Translations under genes and position numbers: made by a program
The notes under the pieces: model-generated
Database searches by the model: none
Seen by the model: only the letters and a program-made list of their open reading frames with translations
What the model was told of the DNA's origin: nothing
Source: CAWKGC01 sp963849005
GTDB taxonomy: Bacteria > Pseudomonadota > Gammaproteobacteria > Burkholderiales > Usitatibacteraceae
DNA: 64,000 nt
Assembly: GCA_963849005.1 (NCBI GenBank)
Contig: CAWKGC010000023.1
Coordinates: 310,001 to 374,000, forward strand
Direction of reading: 5' to 3'
In this document: in pieces, positions 50,101-58,000 of the stretch
How positions within the stretch are numbered: the first letter of the stretch is position 1
Layout of the letters: each line of letters begins with the position of its first letter

Positions 50101-50251
50101 GCAGCGGCGCGAGTTGCTGCGGGCACGATTGCTCGGCGTCGTCGGGCAGGTGCAACGCCACGGCGATGTGGTGCACATCCTCGCCGGGCGGTTCCGCGAC
50201 CTGACCCCGATGCTGGGCACGCTCCGGACCGCCAGCCGTGATTTCCATTGA
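47183..50251 (+). CDS. dnaE2: Error-prone DNA polymerase III alpha, DnaE2
   Basis: Intact 1022-residue C-family polymerase, the usual size for DnaE2. PHP domain at the start (YAELHCISNYTFLRGAS), catalytic carboxylates in PPDIDVDFEHQRR, QGRGSAANSAVCYCLGIT, and an OB fold near the end (VTLEDETGYVNLVVWND). It performs lesion bypass under SOS control. It is one of the longest frames here and shows no break. Confidence 0.95.
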   Translation: MVPSYAELHCISNYTFLRGASHPEDLVRRAAALGYAALAITDECSVAGVVRAWVTARDLGFKLLVGAEFRLADGLRMVVLAATIKGYEALCELITLARRAAPKGEYRLAREDVPAMPGCLALWLPGEAPETCDGQWLSSRFPEGAWIAVELSRGPDDEARLALLEALSQSTGLRLAAAGDVHMHARSCKSLQDTLTAIRLGKTVAEVGRDLQPNGERNLRTIGRLCAIHPPEQLIETLAIAARCAFSLGELKYEYPDELVPAGGTPTSHLRTLTLQGLQRRYPAGAPKHVTDIVAHELKLIGELGYEPFFLTVHDIVWFAKGRGILCQGRGSAANSAVCYCLGITEVDPERMQVLFERFISKERNEPPDIDVDFEHQRREEVIQYLYEKYGRERAALTAVVITYQPKSALKDVGKALGLSLDQVELLSKSLSWWDDRNAMKQRLAEAGFDPANRVVRKVTELVQQLIGFPRHLSQHPGGFVIDNRRLSRLVPVENATMPGRTVIQWDKDDLDAMGLLKVDVLGLGMLSAIRRSIELVNAYRGTRMEMGDIPAEDPATYEMIRRADTIGVFQIESRAQMSMLPRLKPRCFYDLVIEVAIVRPGPIMGGMVHPYLRRREGTEPVTYPGPEVKKVLERTLGVSIFQEQVMQLAVVAAGFSPGEADQLRRAMASWRRRGGIEPFRDKLVKGMLARGYPQAYAEQIYQQIQGFGEYGFPESHAASFALLVYVSSWLKRHEPAAFTCGLLNAQPLGFYSPSQLVQDARRHGVEVRPVDVTASMVQSTLEPGPEGKPAIRLGLDRVYGLKVISCESIVTSRFKAEFSSVEDMARRAGLDRKDLDALAASDALKSVSGNRRQALWQALAIDPETALGMPQGATGDPKLTEPTEGQEILADYASTGLTLRRHPLALLRERLRKLGLKTAEEVAHSRHGQLVRAAGIVTCRQRPATASGVMFVTLEDETGYVNLVVWNDRVEKQRRELLRARLLGVVGQVQRHGDVVHILAGRFRDLTPMLGTLRTASRDFH

Positions 50252-50341
50252 ATTGAATGATGTTATTTATTGCATTAGAATCTAATTAGGATTATCATCA
50301 CATAGCCGTAACTCAAAAGCCCGAAAGACTTTTTTGCAAAA
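50252..50341. promoter_or_regulatory. AT-rich promoter region of the toxin-antitoxin pair
   Basis: A 90-base AT-rich spacer contains a near-palindrome AATCTAATTAGGATT (50279-50293), a likely site for Xre antitoxin autoregulation. No gene lies here. Confidence 0.5.
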
Positions 50342-50744
50342 ATGACCTCAAGCGTCCTCGACCTCGCCCGCCAGTCCGTCGGCAAGCAACCGGATCCCGG
50401 CGTCGTGATCACGCAGGCCCTCGTAAAGGCCGCCTCGATATGGAAGCTGGGGCAGGGCCCGCTCGGCGCCATCATCGGCATGAGCCCGTCGAGCGTCTCC
50501 CGCCTGCACACCGGCAAGCTCCGGCTGGAGCCGGGGAGCAAGCCCTACCAGCTCGCCACGCTTGATGCTGCGTGCATGGCGCAGCCTCGATGCGATCGTC
50601 GGGTCCAGCGATGAAGCGGCGCGCACCTGGCTCGATTCGCCGAACAAGGGGCTCGATGGCGCACGCCCGCTGGAGCTGCTCGCCACGCCGCAGGGACTGG
50701 TGAAGGTCTGTGACTACCTGGACTCCCGCCGCGGTCTCCTCTAG
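50342..50744 (+). CDS. Xre/MbcA/ParS-type antitoxin (one frameshift)
   Basis: About 134 residues: an N-terminal HTH (IIGMSPSSVSRLHTGK) and the C-terminal toxin-binding domain with LRAWRSLDAIVGSSDEAARTW and LELLATPQGLVKVCDYL, characteristic of partners of RES toxins. The frame breaks near 50562, probably an extra T. The toxin start lies inside its 3' end, as usual for such operons. Confidence 0.87.
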
Positions 50745-51420
50745 GGCAAGGCCATTCGACTTGCCGCTCTGGCGCGGCGTCGAGGCGCAGCACCTCGTGT
50801 CCACGCTGCGCCTCGCGGCCGACCTCGAGTCGCAGCGCATCCTCGAGCGCGAAATCGATGCGGCCAAGCCCGTGCTGCCCGATGCGCTCGCGCCATTGCC
50901 GCCCTTGCTGGCGGCGCCATTTCGCTACCGCCCGCTGCCGCCGGGGTCCCGGTTTCGCAGCCCGGAGGACCCCGGCGTCTTCTACGGCGCCCCGGAAATT
51001 CGTACCGTGTGCGCCGAGGTCGGCCACTGGCGCTGGCGCGGGTTCCTGATGGATTGCCCGGGACTCGAGGCGCTGCCGGCGACTTCCTTCACGCTGTTCC
51101 CGGTGAAGGCCAAGGGGCCGGGGGTCGATCTTCGCGAGCCGCCATTCGATGTCGACCGCGGTGACTGGCAGGACCGCAACGACTACCGCGCGACGCAGGC
51201 CTTCGGCCGGGTGGCGCGTGATGCGGGGCTTGCGCTGATCGGCTACCAGTCGGTGCGCGATCCCGGCGAGGGATTGAACGTGGCCGTGCTTGCCGCGTCT
51301 GCGCTCAAGGGCTATTCGGCCACGCGCCACCAGACCTGGACGCTGGCGCTGGACCGGAAGAAGGCGATCTGGATCCGCAGCAACGAGGAGGCGTTTTCCT
51401 TCGACCTGTCATTGACTTAG
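50710..51420 (+). CDS. RES-domain toxin
   Basis: Intact 236-residue protein with the RES signature: FRYRPLPPGSRF, GVFYGAPEIRTVCAEVGHWRW and later GYQSVRDPGEGLNVAVL. RES toxins such as MbcT consume NAD+; the conserved Arg, Tyr/Glu and Ser positions that name the domain are visible. The start is a GTG overlapping the antitoxin by 35 bases. Confidence 0.87.
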   Translation: MTTWTPAAVSSRARPFDLPLWRGVEAQHLVSTLRLAADLESQRILEREIDAAKPVLPDALAPLPPLLAAPFRYRPLPPGSRFRSPEDPGVFYGAPEIRTVCAEVGHWRWRGFLMDCPGLEALPATSFTLFPVKAKGPGVDLREPPFDVDRGDWQDRNDYRATQAFGRVARDAGLALIGYQSVRDPGEGLNVAVLAASALKGYSATRHQTWTLALDRKKAIWIRSNEEAFSFDLSLT

Positions 51421-51473
51421 CCTTTCGGCAGCATATCTTGATGGCGTATAATTAGTATTATGTCAAATGTGTG

Positions 51474-51578
51474 CGTCATTCCGGGCTTGCCCGGAATCCA
51501 GCACCACCGTCATTCCTGCAGTAAGTACGTCGTTCCTGCGGTAAGTACGTCATTCCGGGCTTGACCCGGAATCCAGCC
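51474..51578. repeat. Dispersed-repeat cluster with 20-base tandem core
   Basis: CGTCATTCCGGGCTTG(A)CCCGGAATCCAGC occurs at 51474-51502 and 51549-51578, each a hairpin. Between them CGTCATTCCTGCAGTAAGTA and CGTCGTTCCTGCGGTAAGTA sit in exact tandem (51509-51548). This resembles the common proteobacterial CGTCATTCC-type intergenic repeat. The rest of 51421-51693 holds no gene. Confidence 0.85.
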
Positions 51579-51693
51579 CTGCATCGGCAACACGACTACC
51601 GATGACATCCGTGCCGGCGCCCAAAGCAACCGGCCTGCGCAAGGCCGGTGGTAAACTTCCAACGAAATCGGCAACGATCCCCTACAGAGAAAT

Positions 51694-52971
51694 ATGAAAA
51701 TCATCGTTCGCGCATTGGTCGCAGCAGCCTGCCTTCACTTCCTTGCGTCGTGCGGCGGCGCCGTCAGCCAGGACAACGCCAGCTCCAAGGAATTTTTCAC
51801 GCTCCAGCCCGGCACCGCCGAAGCCTTCTCCGGGGTCGAGATGGCGTTCACCATCACGGGCGGCCAGCCTCCCTACACGGGCTCGAGCAGCAACGCCCTG
51901 GTCGCGCCCATCGCGACCAGCATCACCACCAAGACTTTCTCGATCGTTCCCCAGTACACGACCGCAGTGGTCCCGGTCGTCATCAGCATCTTCGACAGTG
52001 CCGGCAAGAGCGTCGAGGCGAAGCTGAACGTGAACCCGAACATCATCTCGAACAACGTGAAGATCACGCCCCTGACCGGATCCGGGGCGCCCGATTGCGG
52101 TTCGTCGGTTTGTTCGGGAAGCAGCGCGTCATTGGTGATGACGCTTGCAAGCGCGACGCTGCCGGTGGCAAACCGGCCCGTGCGTTTCGACGTCGAGCAA
52201 GGCGCTTTCGCCTTCGTGCAAGGCCAGCAGGGTTCCTTGACCGCGCCGTCGTTCACGACCTCAACCGATGCTTCCGGAAGGGCTTTTGCCACCATTCGCG
52301 CCGACGCCCTTGCCCCGAGCCAACTCGCGGTCGTCAGGTTGACCGACATTGTCTCCGGGTCGGTGCTGCTGGTGAACTTCACCATCCTGCGAATCACGAA
52401 CGGCGCAACGGTCATTACCGTCTTGCCGTCCTCGGTCAAGTTGACCGGGGAATTCAAGGGAATTTGCACGGCGAACGTCAATGCCGACTTTTTCGTGACC
52501 GGAGGCACGGCCCCCTATTTGATCGGCTCCACTTTCGATGTGGTTGCCTCCGTAGTCACGCCGACCATACTGACGAACGAAGGACGCTTCACTGCGAGGA
52601 CGGGAGGCGCCTGCGGGACCACCCTCTTCACGATTACCGATTCGAGGGGCCTCACGGTCACTGCGACCCTCGAGGCCGTCGAAGGCGCAGACAAGATACC
52701 GGTCATCCTCCTCCTTCCGACGACGGGCACCCTCGGGTGCGGGGAAACCGCGACGTTCACGATCGCGGGAGGCTTGCCCCCGTTTGTCGTCAGTTCCACG
52801 AGTTCCAAGGTGCGCACGACGCTTTCCGGCCGGATCGTGACTGCAACGCGACTCGCAGGAGACATCAACAACCCGGCGACAACTACCCCTGTGAACGTCT
52901 TCATCACCGTAAGCGATGGGGCAAGCAATGCCCAGGCGCAACTCTCGGTGGCGGACGACTGCACCCCCTAG
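51694..52971 (+). CDS. Lipoprotein with Ig-like repeats
   Basis: Intact 425-residue protein with a lipobox (ACLHFLASCGG). The mature part repeats a motif of the type FTITGGQPPY, FFVTGGTAPY and FTIAGGLPPF at about residues 52, 270 and 357, suggesting at least three Ig-like beta domains, with a bacterial invasin-like region (RPVRFDVEQGAFAF) between. It is surface or periplasmic; no function is recognised. Confidence 0.75.
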   Translation: MKIIVRALVAAACLHFLASCGGAVSQDNASSKEFFTLQPGTAEAFSGVEMAFTITGGQPPYTGSSSNALVAPIATSITTKTFSIVPQYTTAVVPVVISIFDSAGKSVEAKLNVNPNIISNNVKITPLTGSGAPDCGSSVCSGSSASLVMTLASATLPVANRPVRFDVEQGAFAFVQGQQGSLTAPSFTTSTDASGRAFATIRADALAPSQLAVVRLTDIVSGSVLLVNFTILRITNGATVITVLPSSVKLTGEFKGICTANVNADFFVTGGTAPYLIGSTFDVVASVVTPTILTNEGRFTARTGGACGTTLFTITDSRGLTVTATLEAVEGADKIPVILLLPTTGTLGCGETATFTIAGGLPPFVVSSTSSKVRTTLSGRIVTATRLAGDINNPATTTPVNVFITVSDGASNAQAQLSVADDCTP

Positions 52972-53072
52972 CCGGCTCCTTCATTCGATGTGATACGCCG
53001 GCGGCACCCTGCCGCCGGCGTCGTCGCCCGCCTCAGAATCGGTAGGCCTGCGAAACCAACAGGTTGCCCGAA

Positions 53073-54467
53073 TCAGGTCTCGCGGCCGACCATGTCCTTC
53101 GCGACAACCCACCGGTCGTAGTCCGCCTCGCTCACCAGACCTAACGCAAGCGCGGCTGCCTTGAGCGTCGTGCCCTCCTTGTGCGCCTTCTTCGCGATCT
53201 GCGCCGCCTTGTCGTAGCCGATGTGCGGGTTCAGCGCGGTGACCAGCATCAGCGAATCCTCCAGCAGCGTGGCGATGCGTTCGCGCCGCGGCTCGATGCC
53301 CCGCGCGCAATGCGCCTCGAAGGATTCGCACCCGTCGGACAGCAGGCGGCAGCTCTGGAAGAAATTGTGCGCGATCATCGGCCGGAACACGTTCAGCTCG
53401 AAGTTGCCCGAGGCGCCGCCGAGGTTGATGGCCACGTCGTTGCCCAGCACCTGCGCGCAGAGCATGGTCATCGCCTCGCACTGCGTCGGGTTGACCTTGC
53501 CCGGCATGATCGAGCTGCCCGGCTCGTTCTCCGGGATGGCGATCTCCCCTATTCCCGAGCGCGGCCCGCTCGCGAGCCACCTGACGTCGTTGGCGATCTT
53601 GAAGAGCGATGCCGCCAGCCCCTTCAACGCGCCGTGGGCATGGACCAGCGCGTCGCTCGCGGCGAGTGCCTCGAACTTGTTGGGCGCCGTGACCAGCGGC
53701 AGCCCCGTCTCTTCGGCCAGTCGCCTGGCGATGCGCGCGGCGAATTCGGGATGGGCGTTGAGCCCGGTTCCCACCGCCGTGCCGCCCTGCGCCAGCTCGC
53801 ACAGGTGCGGCAGCACGGCCTCGATGTGGCGGCGCGCATGGCCGAGCTGCGCAACCCAGCCCGAGATCTCCTGCCCGAGCGTGACCGGGGTTGCGTCCTG
53901 CAGGTGCGTGCGGCCGATCTTGACGATGCCGGCGAACTCGCGCGCCTTGGCATCGAGCGTCGCCTGAAGTGCCGAGAGCGCCGGCAGCAACCGCGATTGC
54001 AGCCCCTCGACCGCAGCCAGGTTCATCGCGGTCGGGAAGACGTCGTTCGACGATTGCCCGCGGTTCACGTGGTCGTTGGGATGCACCGCCCTGCCCTCGC
54101 CGCGCGGCCCGCCCAGCAACTCCGAGGCGCGGTTGGCGAGCACCTCGTTCACGTTCATGTTGGTCTGCGTGCCCGAGCCGGTCTGCCAGACCGAGAGCGG
54201 GAACTCGTCCTGGAACTTGCCGGCCAGAACCTCGTCTGCCGCGGCGATGATCGCCACGGCGATGGGCGCGTCGAGTTCGCCGAGTTCCTTGTTCACCTGC
54301 GCCGCGGCGCGCTTGATCCGCACCAGCGCGAGGACCAGCTCGGGCGGCATCTTCTCGGTCGAGATGGCGAAGAACGCCATCGAGCGCTGGGTCTGGGCGC
54401 CCCAGTAGCGATCCGCCGGAACCTTGATCGGGCCGAAGCTGTCCTTCTCGATGCGCGCATCCGACAT
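53073..54467 (-). CDS. fumC: Class II fumarate hydratase
   Basis: Intact 464 residues. TGSGTQTNMNVNEVLANRA, the catalytic-site THLQDATPVTLGQE and the superfamily signature GSSIMPGKVNPTQCE are present. It interconverts fumarate and malate in the TCA cycle without an iron-sulfur cluster. It is divergent from the marR gene and shares its palindromic control region. Confidence 0.97.
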   Translation of the reverse strand: MSDARIEKDSFGPIKVPADRYWGAQTQRSMAFFAISTEKMPPELVLALVRIKRAAAQVNKELGELDAPIAVAIIAAADEVLAGKFQDEFPLSVWQTGSGTQTNMNVNEVLANRASELLGGPRGEGRAVHPNDHVNRGQSSNDVFPTAMNLAAVEGLQSRLLPALSALQATLDAKAREFAGIVKIGRTHLQDATPVTLGQEISGWVAQLGHARRHIEAVLPHLCELAQGGTAVGTGLNAHPEFAARIARRLAEETGLPLVTAPNKFEALAASDALVHAHGALKGLAASLFKIANDVRWLASGPRSGIGEIAIPENEPGSSIMPGKVNPTQCEAMTMLCAQVLGNDVAINLGGASGNFELNVFRPMIAHNFFQSCRLLSDGCESFEAHCARGIEPRRERIATLLEDSLMLVTALNPHIGYDKAAQIAKKAHKEGTTLKAAALALGLVSEADYDRWVVAKDMVGRET

Positions 54468-54520
54468 GGCGGTACCCCCGTATGGACAAGCGACCAGTAT
54501 ATGTTCGCCGGATTTGCAAA

Positions 54521-54538
54521 TAGTCCTAGTTAGGACTA
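54521..54538. promoter_or_regulatory. MarR-type operator
   Basis: Perfect palindrome TAGTCCTA-GT-TAGGACTA, ten bases before the marR ATG and in the divergent spacer to fumC. Symmetry and position suit autoregulation by the adjacent MarR dimer. Confidence 0.75.
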
Positions 54539-54548
54539 ATATGCCCGA

Positions 54549-55010
54549 ATGCCCAAAGAGACCGTCCTCCCCGTGCTGCGCGAACTCGTGCGTTGCTACC
54601 AGGCCTTCGAGCGCCTGTCCGCCTCGAACATCCGCTCATTCGGCCTCACGCCGCCGCAGTTCGACATCATCGTCACGCTCGGCAACACGCAGGGACTGAG
54701 CTTCAAGGAGCTCGGCGAACGCTCCCTGATCACCAAGGGCACGCTCACGGGCGTGATCGACCGCCTCGTCGAAAAGCGCCTCGTGCAGTGCGCCCTTTGC
54801 CGCACCGATGCGCGCTCGAAGATCGTGCGGCTGACAGCGTCGGGCGAGCGCATGTTCGAGAAGATCTTCGTGCCGCACCTCGAGCACTGCCGCCCGGCTT
54901 TTGCGGCCCTCACCCCGGCGGCGCGTTCGCAACTGGCCGCCCGGCTCGCCGAACTGCGCAACGCACTCGAGTCCGCCGCGCAGCCGTGCGATGAAAGCGC
55001 CGTCGCATGA
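54549..55010 (+). CDS. MarR-family transcriptional regulator
   Basis: A 153-residue winged helix: FGLTPPQFDIIVTLGNTQGLS, recognition helix region LITKGTLTGVIDRLVEKRLV and wing with CRTDARSKIVRLT. CALC and a Cys near the C-terminus could allow redox sensing. It overlaps cytochrome b561 by four bases and so probably controls that operon. Confidence 0.9.
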   Translation: MPKETVLPVLRELVRCYQAFERLSASNIRSFGLTPPQFDIIVTLGNTQGLSFKELGERSLITKGTLTGVIDRLVEKRLVQCALCRTDARSKIVRLTASGERMFEKIFVPHLEHCRPAFAALTPAARSQLAARLAELRNALESAAQPCDESAVA

Positions 55011-55567
55011 CCGGCGCTCCTGGGCGTTACACGCAGACCGCCATCGCGCTGCACTGGCTTCTCGCGGTCCTGATCATCGCCAATCTCGCTGGCGGCCTGT
55101 ACATGACCGAGCTCGCGTTCTCGCCGCAGAAGCTCAAGTACTTCTCGTGGCACAAGTGGGCGGGCGTCACGGTCTTCGCGCTTTCGGCAGGCCGCCTCCT
55201 GTGGCGGCTGCGCTACCCCGCCCCGCCCCTGCCGCAGGAAATGCCGGCCTGGCAACACAAGGCGGCGCACCTGTCGCATTGCCTCCTTTACGCGCTTTTC
55301 TTCGCCGTTCCGCTCGCCGGCTGGTTGTTCAGTTCGGCACAGGGATTCCAGACGGTCTATCTCGGGCTGGTGCCGATCCCGGACCTGCTCGACAAGAACA
55401 AGGAACTCGCGAATGTCCTGAGGCTCGTTCACAAGTCCCTCGCCTACGGGCTGGGCGCAGTCGTTGTCGCGCACATCGCCGCCGCATTGAAGCACCACTT
55501 CGTCGATCGCGACGATGTGCTGGAACGCATCCTCCCCGAACGCAAACGCGCGGAACCCACGCCATGA
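55007..55567 (+). CDS. Cytochrome b561
   Basis: A 186-residue four-helix membrane cytochrome: ALHWLLAVLIIANLAGG and SWHKWAGVTVFAL carry heme-ligand His residues in helices 1 and 2, with further His in HLSHCLLYALFFAVPLAGW and LVHKSLAYGLGAVVVAHI. It exchanges electrons with ubiquinol. Its pairing with YceI genes is common. Confidence 0.93.
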   Translation: MTGAPGRYTQTAIALHWLLAVLIIANLAGGLYMTELAFSPQKLKYFSWHKWAGVTVFALSAGRLLWRLRYPAPPLPQEMPAWQHKAAHLSHCLLYALFFAVPLAGWLFSSAQGFQTVYLGLVPIPDLLDKNKELANVLRLVHKSLAYGLGAVVVAHIAAALKHHFVDRDDVLERILPERKRAEPTP

Positions 55568-56115
55568 AGACCCTTGCAGCAGCAGTGCTCCTTGCCGCGA
55601 TTGCCTTTCCCGCAGGCGCCCAGCAGAAAGTCGTCGCCGACAAGAGCTTCATCCGCTTCGTTTCGAAGCAGATGAGCGTCCCGGTCGAGGGCCGCTTCAG
55701 GAAATTCGACGCCAGCGTTTCCTTCGACCCGAAGAAGCCCGAGGCGACGAAGGCGGAGTTCGAGGTGGACCTCGGCTCCATCGACCTGAACAGCACCGAG
55801 GGCGAGACCGAGGCGAAGCGCAAGCCCTGGTTCAACGTCGAGGCCTTCCCGAAGGCGAAATTCGTCGCGACCTCGGTCAAGGCCTCAGGCCCCGGCAAGT
55901 TCGAGGCCGCGGGCAAGCTCACGATCAAGGGCATCACGCAGGACATCGTCGCGCCCTTCACGCTCGCCGAGGCCGGCGGCATGCAGACGGTCGAAGGCGG
56001 CTTCACCATGAAGCGCCTCCCGTTCAAGATCGGCGAAGGCCCGTGGGCCGACACCGATACCGTCGCCGACGACGTGCAGGTCAAGTTCAAGTTCGTTCTT
56101 CCCTCTGGCAAATAA
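55564..56115 (+). CDS. YceI-family periplasmic protein, copy 1
   Basis: A 183-residue lipocalin-like protein with a signal peptide (AAVLLAAIAFPAGAQ). VEGRFRKFDASVSFDPKKPE and ITIKGITQ-type segments define YceI, which binds polyisoprenoids such as ubiquinone. ATGA coupling to cytochrome b561. It differs clearly from copy 2, so the pair is old. Confidence 0.92.
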   Translation: MKTLAAAVLLAAIAFPAGAQQKVVADKSFIRFVSKQMSVPVEGRFRKFDASVSFDPKKPEATKAEFEVDLGSIDLNSTEGETEAKRKPWFNVEAFPKAKFVATSVKASGPGKFEAAGKLTIKGITQDIVAPFTLAEAGGMQTVEGGFTMKRLPFKIGEGPWADTDTVADDVQVKFKFVLPSGK

Positions 56116-56128
56116 CAGGAGATTTCCC

Positions 56129-56695
56129 TTGAAGCGATTCATTCCCCTGGTCCTCGCGGCCGCCCTTCCCTTCAGTGCCACCGCGGCCGATACCTTCGTC
56201 CTCGATCCTTCGCATACCTTCCCGACCTTCGAGATTTCGCACCTCGGCTTCTCGACCCACCGCGGCCGGTTCAACAGCACATCCGGCAAGGCGGTGCTCG
56301 ACGTGCCGGCGAAAAGCGGTTCGATCGAAGTCGTGATCGACGTCGCCTCGATCGACACGGGCGGCGAGAAACTCGAAACGCACCTCAAGGCGGAGGATTT
56401 CTTCTACGCGGAGAAGTACCCCACCATGACCTTCAAGTCGGACAAGCTGAAATTCGACGGCGACAACCTGGTCGGCGCCGACGGCGCGTTGACGCTGCGC
56501 GGCGTCACCCAGCCGGTAAGCCTCGCGGTGCAGAACTTCAAGTGCGGCGCGCACCCCTTCACCAAGAAGGCGATGTGCGGCGCCAATGTCACCACGACCA
56601 TCAAGCGCTCCGATTTCGGCATGAAGTACGGCCTGCCCGCCGCGATCGGCGACGAAGTGAAGATCGCGATCCAGATTGAGGCTTACAAACAGTAG
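56129..56695 (+). CDS. YceI-family periplasmic protein, copy 2
   Basis: 188 residues with signal LVLAAALPFSATAADT. LDPSHTFPTFEISHLGFSTHRG and LTLRGVTQPVSL are YceI hallmarks. It contains Cys in FKCGAHPF and AMCGANV, which copy 1 lacks and which could form a disulfide. An AGGAG ribosome site precedes it. Confidence 0.93.
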   Translation: MKRFIPLVLAAALPFSATAADTFVLDPSHTFPTFEISHLGFSTHRGRFNSTSGKAVLDVPAKSGSIEVVIDVASIDTGGEKLETHLKAEDFFYAEKYPTMTFKSDKLKFDGDNLVGADGALTLRGVTQPVSLAVQNFKCGAHPFTKKAMCGANVTTTIKRSDFGMKYGLPAAIGDEVKIAIQIEAYKQ

Positions 56696-56707
56696 GGCAA
56701 ACCGGCG

Positions 56708-56742
56708 CAGGCCACGGCCGGGGGAAACCCGGCCGCGGCCTG
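56708..56742 (+). terminator. Long GC hairpin after yceI
   Basis: A 15-base stem with a single mismatch and a GGAAA loop lies 12 bases after the yceI stop. No T-run follows, so termination strength is uncertain. Confidence 0.6.
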
Positions 56743-56760
56743 TCCCCGCTTCATGTTTTC

Positions 56761-56777
56761 GGTGACAATGCGTCACC
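56761..56777. promoter_or_regulatory. Palindrome at an aminotransferase start
   Basis: GGTGAC-AATGC-GTCACC abuts the ATG at 56778. It nearly matches the lexA palindrome at 44371-44390, although the spacer is one base shorter. Confidence 0.5.
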
Positions 56778-57938
56778 ATGCTCAAGAAACACTTCTCGTA
56801 TTTCCTCGGCACCAACCCCGGTTTCCTGCACGCAGCCGCCCACAGCCACCATCCGTGGCCCGACGTCACGGAGGCGGCGCACCGCCAGTACTGGCTGATT
56901 TCCGCCACGCAGGTCGACCGCAAATGGCAGTCGGTTGTCGATGGCGTCGAGGAAAGGGCGAAGGTGCATGTCGCGCGGCTGATCGGCGCGCCCGACCCGG
57001 CACAGATCGTCTTCGCGCCGAATGTGCACGAGTTCTGCGCACGGCTTTATTCCTGCCTGCCGCTCGACCGCCCCGCGCGCGTGCTGTCGAGCGCGCATGA
57101 ATTCCACAGCTTCACCCGCCAGACGCGCCGGCTGGTCGAGGCCGGGCGCGTGTCGTGGGAGACGGTGCCCGCCGATCCTTACGACTCCTTCGCGGCGCGC
57201 TTCGCCGCGCGGCTCGCCTCGGAAAAGTGGGACATGGTGTGGCTCTCGCACGTGTTCTTCGATTCGGGCTTCCGCGTCGACGACCTCGAGGCGCTGGTGC
57301 GGGTCGGCTTCGACGACGGCATCTTCGTGATCGACGGCTATCACGCCTTCTGCGCCCTGCCGGTGGACATCGGGCCGTTCGCCCAACGCGCGTTCTACAC
57401 GGCAGGCGGCTACAAGTACGCGATGGCCGGCGAAGGCGCGTGCTTCCTCGCCGTCCCGCCCGGCAACACGCTTCGTCCCGTGAATACCGGTTGGTGGGGC
57501 GATTTCGAGTCGCTCGCGAAACCGCAGGAAGGCCCCGTCGGCTACAGCCCCAGCGCGGAGAGCTTCCGCGGATCGACCGCCGACCTGTCGGGGCTGTTGC
57601 GCTTCAATGCCGTCTGGGACCTGATGGACTCCCTGGGCGTGACGCCGGCGACGATCCATGCGCATGTCGATGCGCTCGAGGCGCAGTTCCTCGACGGGCT
57701 CGATGCGCTCGGGCTCGCCCGCCTGCAAACGCGCCATCTCGTGCCGCCAAGGGGCGTTCCGCGCGGCAATTTCCTCACCTTCGACTGCCCCGACGCCGAG
57801 GACATCGAGCTGCGATTGAAGTCCGCCAACGTGTACATGGACCGCCGCGGGACGCGCCTTCGCTTCGGCTTCGGCGTCTATCACGATGCGGAATTCATCG
57901 ACCAGCTGCTCGCGGCCGTGAAGAGCGCGCTGCGGTAG
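56778..57938 (+). CDS. Class V aminotransferase, kynureninase-like
   Basis: Intact 386-residue PLP enzyme of kynureninase-like type: GFLHAAAHSHHPWPDVTEAA at the start, PNVHEFCARLYSCLP in the cofactor-binding region, the PLP Asp in FVIDGYHAF, the Lys in TAGGYKYAMAGEG and GNFLTFDCPDAED near the end. The substrate is not known; no tryptophan-degradation genes are nearby. Confidence 0.82.
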   Translation: MLKKHFSYFLGTNPGFLHAAAHSHHPWPDVTEAAHRQYWLISATQVDRKWQSVVDGVEERAKVHVARLIGAPDPAQIVFAPNVHEFCARLYSCLPLDRPARVLSSAHEFHSFTRQTRRLVEAGRVSWETVPADPYDSFAARFAARLASEKWDMVWLSHVFFDSGFRVDDLEALVRVGFDDGIFVIDGYHAFCALPVDIGPFAQRAFYTAGGYKYAMAGEGACFLAVPPGNTLRPVNTGWWGDFESLAKPQEGPVGYSPSAESFRGSTADLSGLLRFNAVWDLMDSLGVTPATIHAHVDALEAQFLDGLDALGLARLQTRHLVPPRGVPRGNFLTFDCPDAEDIELRLKSANVYMDRRGTRLRFGFGVYHDAEFIDQLLAAVKSALR

Positions 57939-58000
57939 GCATTCCGAGTGCGGCTCGCCTCGGCCGCGTGCCCCTCCCACGTGCTCGCGCTTCTCTTCCA

